DNA of 10,816 bases, taken from positions 1 to 10,816 of the forward strand of contig JANMSS010000135.1 in NCBI GenBank assembly GCA_031389585.1. The letters run 5' to 3'. The position numbers were made by a program, and so were the translations under genes. This document shows positions 5,771 through 10,816 of this stretch, in pieces; position 1 is the first letter of the stretch; every line of letters begins with the position of its first letter. This DNA comes from CADEEN01 sp031389585. Its GTDB lineage: Bacteria > Pseudomonadota > Gammaproteobacteria > Burkholderiales > Burkholderiaceae_C. The notes under the pieces are model-generated. The model made no database searches. It was not told the origin of the DNA and saw only the letters and a list, made by a program, of their open reading frames with translations.

Positions 5771-7458
5771 GAGGCTGCCTGTTGAGTCGCGCGGGCCCGC
5801 GCGGTGCGCACGGCCACGCTGTCGAAATACCGCCAGCGCGCTGCGACATGCTGGTCGGGTCGGATCAGGTAGGCGGTGCCCGGCCGCGCGTCGCAACGCA
5901 GCGCGGCCAGGCCTTCCATATCGGTAACCCAGTCCACGCCGGGCGGCGCGGGATCGCCGGAGGACAGTACGTGCAGTGCGTGCACCGCAATGGGTTCGCG
6001 CGCCAACGCGTCGATGGCGGTACTTTCGTTCGCTTCCGGCAGGCCGAAGCGCAGCAGCACGAATCCGCGACCGGTGTGCGGCAGCAGCCAGCTGTCGCGG
6101 CCGCCGGGCTCGCGCACCGGCGCATCGTCGAGCGGCGCGCCGGGCCGCATCCAGCCCTCGAACACATCGGTGTCGGGCGTGTTCAGCGGTGAATCCACGA
6201 GTTGGCTCGGGACCGACAAGCGACCGCTGTTGACCAGCGCGCGCGCGGCAGGAACCTCGGCGGCCAACGACAGCACCGCATCCCGCAACACCCTCGCCGC
6301 ATGGGTCTTGGGGGTCATGAAATCGGTCGAGCGGGTGGAATTGAGCAAGTTCTCGTCGGCTGCCGCACAACGCTCTTCGTCGTAGCTGTCCAGCAGCGCG
6401 GCAGGTGCCAGGCCATCGATCACGAGCTTCAGCTTCCAGACCAGGTTGTCGGTGTCCTGAACCCCGGAGTTGGCACCGCGGGCGCCGAACGGCGACACCT
6501 GGTGCGCACTGTCGCCGACAAAGAGCGCCCGCCCATGACGGAACCGGGCCATGCGCCGGCATTGAAAGGTATAGACACTGACCCACTCGAGCCCGAAGCC
6601 GACTTGCGCCAGCCCTTGGCTGTCGAGCGCGGCGCGCACTCGCGCGCGCACGCGCTCGGGGTCCTTCTCGACTTCGGGGTCGGCGTCCCAGCCGAGTTGG
6701 AAATCGATCCGCCAGACCTTGTCGGCCTGGCGATGCATCAGCGCGCTTTCCCCGGCGTGGAACGGCGGGTCGAACCAGAATCGGCGCTCGGCGCGCTCGC
6801 GCGCGAACGGGTCGTCGTCAAGCACCACGTCGGCAATCAGGAAGCGGTCCTCGAACACCTTGCCTTGGACGTCCAGCCCGAGCTGGCGGCGGATGCCGCT
6901 CTTGCTGCCGTCGGCCGCGATCAGCCAGTCGGCCTGCAGCGCGTAACGGCCGTCGGCCGTGTCGACCTCGAGCAGCGCGCCGTCGTCACCCGGTGTCACC
7001 GACACCAGCTTGTGCTGCCAGCGCAGGTCGATCGCCGGCAACGCCATGGCCCGCTCGACCAGGTACTGCTCGAGGTGGTACTGCTGCAGATTGACCATGC
7101 CGGGCCGCTGGTGGCCGGGCTCGGGCAGCAGGTCGAAGCTGAAGACCTCGCGGTCGTGGTGAAAGGTGCGCCCGACGTTCCAGGTCACGCCCTTGGCCAC
7201 CACGCGGTCGCCGAGACCCAGACGGTCGAAGATCTCCAGCGTGCGCTTGGCATAACAGACGCCGCGCGAGCCGACGGACACGGTGTTGTCGTCGTCGAGC
7301 AGGATCACCCGCAGGCCGCGCAAGGCGGCGTCGATGGCGGCCGTCAGGCCCACCGGCCCGGCGCCGACGATCACCAGCGGCGCGCGGCGCGGCGTAGCGG
7401 CGCCCTGCTCGGGCGCGCGGCGGTACGCGTAGCGCGGCCAGGTGTAGGTAGAGAGCAC
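5767..7458 (-). CDS. Class A FAD-dependent aromatic-ring monooxygenase
   Basis: The 563-residue product has the three hallmarks of PHBH/MhpA-type hydroxylases (FAD_binding_3): the dinucleotide motif VGAGPVGL (Gly32-Gly37), the DG motif at Asp183-Gly184 in LIAADGSKSGIRRQLG, and the GD motif at Gly315-Asp316 in LFVGDSAHQVSPFGARG. The C-terminal about 160 residues resemble the thioredoxin-like tail of phenol and MhpA-type hydroxylases. Such enzymes use NAD(P)H and O2 to hydroxylate phenolic rings in the cytoplasm. The start is GTG 7458, as no other usable start lies near; the ribosome binding site is poor (TAGG). Length fits MhpA-like proteins (about 550-590). It is coupled to DUF2783 downstream and preceded by the VOC gene and a structured repeat. 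The substrate cannot be told from sequence. Confidence 0.9.
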   Translation of the reverse strand: MLSTYTWPRYAYRRAPEQGAATPRRAPLVIVGAGPVGLTAAIDAALRGLRVILLDDDNTVSVGSRGVCYAKRTLEIFDRLGLGDRVVAKGVTWNVGRTFHHDREVFSFDLLPEPGHQRPGMVNLQQYHLEQYLVERAMALPAIDLRWQHKLVSVTPGDDGALLEVDTADGRYALQADWLIAADGSKSGIRRQLGLDVQGKVFEDRFLIADVVLDDDPFARERAERRFWFDPPFHAGESALMHRQADKVWRIDFQLGWDADPEVEKDPERVRARVRAALDSQGLAQVGFGLEWVSVYTFQCRRMARFRHGRALFVGDSAHQVSPFGARGANSGVQDTDNLVWKLKLVIDGLAPAALLDSYDEERCAAADENLLNSTRSTDFMTPKTHAARVLRDAVLSLAAEVPAARALVNSGRLSVPSQLVDSPLNTPDTDVFEGWMRPGAPLDDAPVREPGGRDSWLLPHTGRGFVLLRFGLPEANESTAIDALAREPIAVHALHVLSSGDPAPPGVDWVTDMEGLAALRCDARPGTAYLIRPDQHVAARWRYFDSVAVRTARARATQQAAS

Positions 7459-7495
7459 CGCTGCCTAGGTAAACAGAGGCCTGCCCAAGCAAACA

Positions 7496-7571
7496 CCGCG
7501 GCTCCGGCTTTGCCGGGCCGCTGGTGTTGCCCCCTTGAGGGGGAGCGGCGAAGCCGCTTCGGGGGTGGTCA
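7496..7571 (-). repeat. Structured intergenic repeat, copy 1 (between VOC and monooxygenase genes)
   Basis: This 76-base element matches copy 2 at 8125-8201 with about 11 mismatches and one gap by hand alignment. It folds into three small stem-loops: CCGGC-TTT-GCCGG (7504-7516), CCCCC-TTGA-GGGGG (7530-7543) and GCGGC-GAA-GCCGC (7545-7557). A further GGGGG at 7561-7565 could pair alternatively with the CCCCC arm. On the minus strand it begins with TGA, which is the VOC stop codon. I recall similar CCCCCTTGAGGGGGAGC elements scattered between genes in Comamonadaceae. Possible roles are mRNA 3'-end protection or a REP-like mobile element. Confidence 0.8.
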
Positions 7572-8099
7572 TTTCTTCTCGTGCATCCACGCCGCATGCT
7601 TGGGTGCGCGCTTGGTGCGCGACCACTCTTCGAGCATTTCCCACTTCACCTTGTCGAGCTTGGCATTCATCTCGGGCGTCGCCGTGTCGACGGCGAGCTC
7701 GAGCCGGTGGCCGCTGGGATCGAAGAAATAGATCGATTTGAAGATGGTGTGCTCGGTCGGGCCGACCACCTCGATGCCCGCCGCCTCCAGGCGCGTCTTG
7801 GCGGCTTCGAGCGTGGCCAGGCTGTCGACCTTGAAGGCGATGTGCTGGACCCAGTCAGGGGTATTGGCATCGCGGCCCATTGCCGGCGCGTTCGGCAACT
7901 CGAAGAAGGCCAGCACATTGCCCTGGCCCGCGTCGAGAAAGACGTGCATGTAGGGGTCGGGCGCGCCGGTGGAAGGCACCTGATCCTCGGCAATCGCGAG
8001 CACGAAATCCATCTGCAGGTGCTTGCGATACCACTCGACGGTTTCCTTGGCGTCGCGGCAACGGTAGGCGACGTGGTGGATACGTTGGAGCAATGCCAT
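7569..8099 (-). CDS. VOC (glyoxalase/extradiol dioxygenase fold) metalloprotein
   Basis: The 176-residue product has the paired beta-alpha-beta-beta-beta modules of the vicinal oxygen chelate superfamily. Candidate metal ligands are His9 in IHHVAYRC, Glu67 in FFELPN, His86 in QHIAFKV and Glu134 in DPSGHRLELAV, the H-E-H-E set of glyoxalase-type members; extradiol dioxygenases use a related H-H-E set. The tail EMLEEWSRTKRAPKHAAWMHEKK is basic and outside the fold. ATG 8099 is chosen for AAGGAGA just upstream and alignment to the fold; a longer frame reading into the repeat is rejected. Its TGA is the first codon of intergenic repeat copy 1. Setting between an MBL-fold gene and a flavin hydroxylase suggests ring-cleavage, isomerase or glutathione-dependent chemistry on an aromatic-derived compound. 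The reaction is unknown. Confidence 0.85.
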   Translation of the reverse strand: MALLQRIHHVAYRCRDAKETVEWYRKHLQMDFVLAIAEDQVPSTGAPDPYMHVFLDAGQGNVLAFFELPNAPAMGRDANTPDWVQHIAFKVDSLATLEAAKTRLEAAGIEVVGPTEHTIFKSIYFFDPSGHRLELAVDTATPEMNAKLDKVKWEMLEEWSRTKRAPKHAAWMHEKK

Positions 8100-8124
8100 G
8101 TCAGTCTCTCCTTCCAAGCGACCG

Positions 8125-8201
8125 CCGCGGATCCGGCTCTGCCGGGCCGCCAGCGGTGCCCCCTTGAGGGGGAGCGCCAAAGGCGCAACGGGGGTGGGTC
8201 A
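8125..8201 (-). repeat. Structured intergenic repeat, copy 2 (between MBL and VOC genes)
   Basis: This 77-base element is the partner of copy 1. Stems are CCGGC-TCT-GCCGG (8133-8145), CCCCC-TTGA-GGGGG (8159-8172) and GCGCC-AAA-GGCGC (8174-8186). In the third stem the fourth pair is C-G where copy 1 has G-C, a compensatory change that keeps pairing; loop bases also differ. It starts three bases after the MBL stop codon and again begins with an in-frame TGA on the minus strand. Confidence 0.8.
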
Positions 8202-8204
8202 CGT

Positions 8205-9164
8205 CTAGCCTTCCAGAGCCTGCCACATCTCGATGTCGCGCTCTGCAGTCCAGATGCGCGGGTCGCGGTGCTGGGTGGCCTCGTCGTAGGCGCGGGTCAC
8301 ATCGAAGGGCATGCAATGGTCGAAGATGACCCAGTGGCCATACTTCGGCCTCAACCTGGCCAGAGTGTCCTTGTAGACCGCGTTCAGATCCTTGTTCTGC
8401 GCCACACCGGCTTTCACGCTGGCGTACAGGTCGCTGATGAAGGCGCGCGTGCCGGCCAGGCCGGTGGCAACCTGCTCCGGCGTGGTCAGCGCGGCGCCGC
8501 GGCCGGGGACCAGCGCGCGCGGCCCCAGCGCCGCGATGCGATCCAGCGTTTGCGGCCAATCGCTGAAATACGCGTCGCCGGCGTACGGTGTGGCATCGAA
8601 CTCGACCAGGTCGCCGCTGAAAAGAATCTTCTGCTCCGGCAACCAGGCCACGGTGTCGCCCTTGGTGTGGCCGCGGCCGAGCTGGATCAGCTGCACTTCG
8701 AGCTTGCCGAGCCAGATCGACATCCGACCTTCGAAGGTGAGGGTCGGCCAGGTCATGCCCGGCGGCACCGACTCGACAGACTGGAACAAGCGCGGGAAGC
8801 GGCCGATCTCGCTGGCCTTGTCCTGCTCACCGCGCTCGACGATCAGGTCATACGTGTCGCGGCTGGCGATGATCTGCTCGGGGGCATAGCCCGAGGCGCC
8901 GAGCACGCGAACCGCGTGGTAGTGGCTCAGCACCACGTACTTGACGGGCAAGTCGGTCACCTCGCGGATGCGCCGGATCACGTCTTGCGCCATCACCGGC
9001 GTGGCCTGGGTGTCGATGACCATCACCGCGTCGTCGCCGACGATCACGCCGGTGTTGGGGTCGCCTTCCGCGGTGTAGGCGTAGGCGTTGGCCGACAGCT
9101 TGGTGAACGTGACTCTCTTTTCTTCCAAGTCGGCCTGGGAGGCGAAGGCCTTGGGTGCGGTCAT
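8205..9164 (-). CDS. Metallo-beta-lactamase-fold protein with an incomplete metal site
   Basis: The 319-residue product shows the MBL fold: TGVIVGDDAVMVIDTQ (about 38-53), LSHYHAVRVLGAS (79-91), LGRGHTKGDTVAWLP (162-176), LFSGDLVEFDATPYAGDAYFSDW (181-203) and ALVPGRGA (217-224). Against the standard ligand set it keeps His81 and His83, His166 and Asp185. The HxHxDH motif reads HYHAVR, so its Asp and second-site His are replaced by Val85 and Arg86, and the usual last His (PGHG) is Arg222. The first zinc site could survive, while the second looks lost. The frame is intact, so this is not a frameshift. I recall HYHAVR in Burkholderiales relatives, so it may be a subfamily trait. There is no signal peptide. 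ATG 9164 has GGAG upstream. It is the first gene after tupA and probably begins the VOC-monooxygenase operon. Confidence 0.85.
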   Translation of the reverse strand: MTAPKAFASQADLEEKRVTFTKLSANAYAYTAEGDPNTGVIVGDDAVMVIDTQATPVMAQDVIRRIREVTDLPVKYVVLSHYHAVRVLGASGYAPEQIIASRDTYDLIVERGEQDKASEIGRFPRLFQSVESVPPGMTWPTLTFEGRMSIWLGKLEVQLIQLGRGHTKGDTVAWLPEQKILFSGDLVEFDATPYAGDAYFSDWPQTLDRIAALGPRALVPGRGAALTTPEQVATGLAGTRAFISDLYASVKAGVAQNKDLNAVYKDTLARLRPKYGHWVIFDHCMPFDVTRAYDEATQHRDPRIWTAERDIEMWQALEG

Positions 9165-9216
9165 GGGCAGGACTCCGGAAAACAGTCGCAGCGGCGCGTG
9201 GACGGCGCAGCCGATG

Positions 9217-9234
9217 GGCCATTGTCGTATGGCC
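9217..9234. promoter_or_regulatory. Perfect 6+6 dyad in the tupA-MBL gap, possible operator
   Basis: GGCCAT-TGTCGT-ATGGCC is an 18-base dyad in the 90-base gap between the tupA stop and the MBL start, centred about 60 bases before the MBL ATG. Size and position suit a MarR- or TetR-type operator, but the same sequence could be a small hairpin after tupA. No T-run follows on the minus strand. No clear -35/-10 pair was found beside it. Confidence 0.3.
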
Positions 9235-9254
9235 GCACCTCGCCTTCGGCTTGG

Positions 9255-10067
9255 CTACTTCGCGTTGGGAAAGAACAGTGGCTCGCCACCGATCCTATAG
9301 GCCGCAATCGCAGACTGACCGGCCTGCGACGTCACCCAATCGGCGAACACTTGCGCCAGCGCAACTTTCGCGTGCGGATGCCGCGCCGGGTTGACCACGA
9401 TCACACCGTACTGGTTGAACAGCCGCGTGTCACCTTCGACCAAGACGCTGAGCTCGGCGCGGTTCTTGAAACTGAGCCAGCTGCCGCGGTCGGCGAGCAC
9501 GTAGGCGTTGCTCGATGCGGCAATGTTCAGCGCCGGGCCCATGCCACAGCCGCAGGCCCGGTAGCCCTTGGGTGCACTGGTGGTGGCGTCGATATTGGCC
9601 AGCTTCCAGTAGCGCAACTCGGCGGCGTGGGTGCCGCTCTTGTCACCGCGCGAGATGAACGGCGCGCCTTGCACGCCCAGCTTGCCGAGCGCGGCAACGA
9701 TGTCCTTGCCCGTCACGCCGGCCGGGTCGGCCTTCGGCCCGATCAGCACGAAGTCGTTGACCATCACGGGCAGGCGCTTGACGCCGAAGCCCTCGGCAAC
9801 AAACTTCTCTTCGGCGGGCTGGTCGTGCACGAACACCACGTCGGCGTCACCACGACGCGCGGCATCGAGGGCCTGCCCGGTGCCCAGGGCCACCACCCGC
9901 ACGTCGATGCCGCTGGCGGCCTTGAACGCCGGCAGCAGGTAGGTGAACAGGCCCGACTGCTCGGTACTGGTGGTCGAGGCCATCACGATGTAGCGCTCTT
10001 GCGCCCACGCCGACAATGACAGCGCGCACAACAGTGCAGCAGCGAAACCCCGAATCAAACGTGCCAT
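9255..10067 (-). CDS. tupA: Tungstate ABC transporter, periplasmic binding protein
   Basis: The 270-residue product has a Sec signal peptide (MARLIRG, an Ala/Leu core, AWA at 20-22, cleavage before Gln23). The mature part starts with the oxyanion-binding motif STTSTEQSGLF (31-41). Next come VVALGTGQALDAARRGDADVVFVHD and GFGVKRLPVMVNDFVLIGP, typical of TupA, and the second-lobe motif SRGDKSGTH (139-147). The segment GYRACGCGMGPALN carries Cys172 and Cys174. TupA captures tungstate (or, less tightly, molybdate) for import; tungsten or molybdenum then serves pterin enzymes such as formate dehydrogenase. The ATG at 10067 has AAGGGG upstream, and the gene overlaps tupC by 13 bases, so the two are co-translated. 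ModA-type molybdate binding proteins look different, so the tungstate call is favoured. Confidence 0.88.
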   Translation of the reverse strand: MARLIRGFAAALLCALSLSAWAQERYIVMASTTSTEQSGLFTYLLPAFKAASGIDVRVVALGTGQALDAARRGDADVVFVHDQPAEEKFVAEGFGVKRLPVMVNDFVLIGPKADPAGVTGKDIVAALGKLGVQGAPFISRGDKSGTHAAELRYWKLANIDATTSAPKGYRACGCGMGPALNIAASSNAYVLADRGSWLSFKNRAELSVLVEGDTRLFNQYGVIVVNPARHPHAKVALAQVFADWVTSQAGQSAIAAYRIGGEPLFFPNAK

Positions 10068-10780
10068 GGCAATTCCCCTTTGACGAATTGCGCTGCCGCC
10101 TCGGGCAGCGCCTGGTTGAAGAAATCGGCCGTTGGCAGGTCGACGATGACGCGCCCGCCTTCGAGATAGAGCACCCGCGTCGCCAGCCGCTTGGCCTGGC
10201 CCAGGTTGTGCGTGCTCATCACCAGCGCCAAGCCCAGCGCCTGGCCTTCCTGGGCGAACTCGGTGATCAGTTGCTCGACCTCGCGCTTGGCCCCAGGGTC
10301 GAGGCTGGCCGTGGGCTCGTCGAGGAACAGCACCCGCGGCCGCACGGCCCAGGCGCGCGCCAGCGCCAGGCGCTGTTGCTGGCCGCCCGAGAGCACTCGC
10401 GCCGGGCGCCGGCGTTGATCGGCCAGGCCGACACGCTCGAGCGCTTGCAGCGCACGCGCTGCGCGCTCGCCGCGCGGCACGCCGGCCAGCCACAGCGCCA
10501 ACATCAGGTTGTGCCAGACCGACAGGCGCAGCAGGAACGGGCGCTGGAAGACCATCGCCTGCGCCGGCTCGCGGCCCTGGCCATCGAGCGCCACGCGGCG
10601 TATGCCGGCATGCGCGAGCTGGCCGTGCAGCAGGCGCAGCAGGGTGGTCTTGCCCGATCCGTTGGCACCGACCAGGGCCACGCGCTCGCCGGGCCGCAAC
10701 GCGAAATCGACACCGGTCAGCGCCGCGAGCGAGCCGAAGCGCACCGCGGCGTCGTGCAGTTCGATCAAGGCGGCGCTCAC
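10055..10780 (-). CDS. tupC: Tungstate ABC transporter, ATP-binding protein
   Basis: The 241-residue ATPase has all the ABC motifs: Walker A GANGSGKTT (38-46), Q-loop Gln79 in VFQRPF, signature LSGGQQQR (130-137), Walker B VLFLDEP (150-156), D-loop SLD (159-161) and H-loop His191 in STHNLGQAKRLA. It powers oxyanion uptake with TupA and a TupB permease at the inner membrane. The assignment to tungstate rests on the overlapping tupA gene and on overall similarity to TupC. The start is GTG 10780, within a GTGA overlap with the upstream stop codon and with GAGG a few bases before. Near its C-terminus (LPTADFFNQALPEAAAQFVKGE) it resembles related phosphate/tungstate-type ATPases. Confidence 0.88.
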   Translation of the reverse strand: MSAALIELHDAAVRFGSLAALTGVDFALRPGERVALVGANGSGKTTLLRLLHGQLAHAGIRRVALDGQGREPAQAMVFQRPFLLRLSVWHNLMLALWLAGVPRGERAARALQALERVGLADQRRRPARVLSGGQQQRLALARAWAVRPRVLFLDEPTASLDPGAKREVEQLITEFAQEGQALGLALVMSTHNLGQAKRLATRVLYLEGGRVIVDLPTADFFNQALPEAAAQFVKGELPWHV

Positions 10781-10816
10781 CGCGCCCCCGCCTCGGCATG
10801 CGCACCGTGCTGGCGC
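10777..10816 (-). CDS. C-terminal codons of the gene before tupC, probably the permease tupB
   Basis: On the minus strand the frame entering the right edge reads twelve sense codons (ending HAEAGAR) and stops at a TGA that overlaps the tupC GTG as GTGA. That overlap is the usual arrangement of coupled ABC-transporter genes, and tup operons carry a TupB permease. The identity comes from context only; twelve residues contain no diagnostic motif. Confidence 0.45.
   Translation of the reverse strand, partial: RQHGAHAEAGAR

Noticed and set aside
7496..7571. Coding potential in the intergenic repeat (PPRSGFAAPPQGG-like peptide), and likewise in copy 2
   Set aside because: The peptide comes from the repeat's stem-loops and appears in frames that extend past real start codons. 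Ribosome binding sites support starts after the repeat for the VOC gene.
6202..7731. A 509-codon plus-strand open frame opposite the monooxygenase gene
   Set aside because: It is the antisense shadow of a gene with clear FAD motifs, has low-complexity composition and no plausible start region.
7496..8201. The two repeats as ends of a transposon carrying the VOC gene
   Set aside because: They are in direct orientation, lie exactly in intercistronic gaps, and no transposase or target-site duplication is seen. They look like dispersed intergenic elements.
7581..10019. An 812-codon open frame on the plus strand across the VOC, MBL and tupA genes
   Set aside because: It runs antisense to three well-supported genes and crosses their intergenic gaps and a repeat; its translation is rich in His, Arg, Gly and Ala with no recognisable domain. 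This is the usual antisense openness of GC-rich coding DNA.
10068..10805. N-terminal extension of the tupA frame to 516 residues, as a fusion protein
   Set aside because: The extra part is an off-frame reading of tupC, which itself has complete ABC motifs. The tupA start at 10067 gives a normal signal peptide and family length.

Overview
This window is GC-rich (by eye roughly two thirds G+C) and is very probably chromosomal DNA of a betaproteobacterium of the order Burkholderiales (Comamonadaceae or the Rubrivivax/Leptothrix group). The pointers are the neighbouring DUF6502 and DUF5666 genes, a DinB with the insertion I associate with Burkholderiales, an FAD monooxygenase followed by a DUF2783 gene, and GC-rich intergenic repeats of a type I recall from this order. 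This assignment is recognition from memory, not a database result.

Layout. At the left (1-2008, minus strand) a repeat-containing DUF5666 lipoprotein gene is followed by a DUF6502 gene with a helix-turn-helix-like segment; the latter runs off the left edge. A 168-bp divergent intergenic region carries a good sigma70-type promoter for the lipoprotein gene. Next come plus-strand genes: dinB (translesion DNA polymerase IV), a possible 42-residue membrane miniprotein, and an FMN-dependent L-lactate dehydrogenase (lldD). The lldD stop codon touches, with no base between, the stop codon of a convergent 4-oxalocrotonate-type tautomerase gene.

From 4667 to the right edge every gene is on the minus strand. 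In transcription order they are: the last codons of a probable tungstate permease (tupB), tupC (ATPase), tupA (periplasmic binding protein), a metallo-beta-lactamase-fold protein, a VOC-fold metalloprotein, a class A flavin monooxygenase, DUF2783, a cytidine-deaminase-fold protein with an export signal, and the tautomerase. tupB/tupC/tupA overlap one another and form one ABC-import operon. The MBL-VOC-monooxygenase-DUF2783 block looks like an uncharacterised catabolic or detoxification operon: the monooxygenase and DUF2783 overlap by ATGA, and a structured repeat of about 76 bp follows both the MBL gene and the VOC gene.

Most interesting points: (1) the MBL-fold protein keeps three zinc ligands but has lost the Asp/His of HxHxDH and the last His; (2) the two intergenic repeats form three small stem-loops each, one with a compensatory base-pair change; (3) the deaminase appears to be exported, possibly by Tat; (4) DUF5666-DUF6502 is a two-gene unit of unknown function with a strong hairpin just before the second start codon. 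No rRNA, tRNA, CRISPR array, insertion sequence or prophage gene was seen. No stretch longer than 300 bases lacks a gene.
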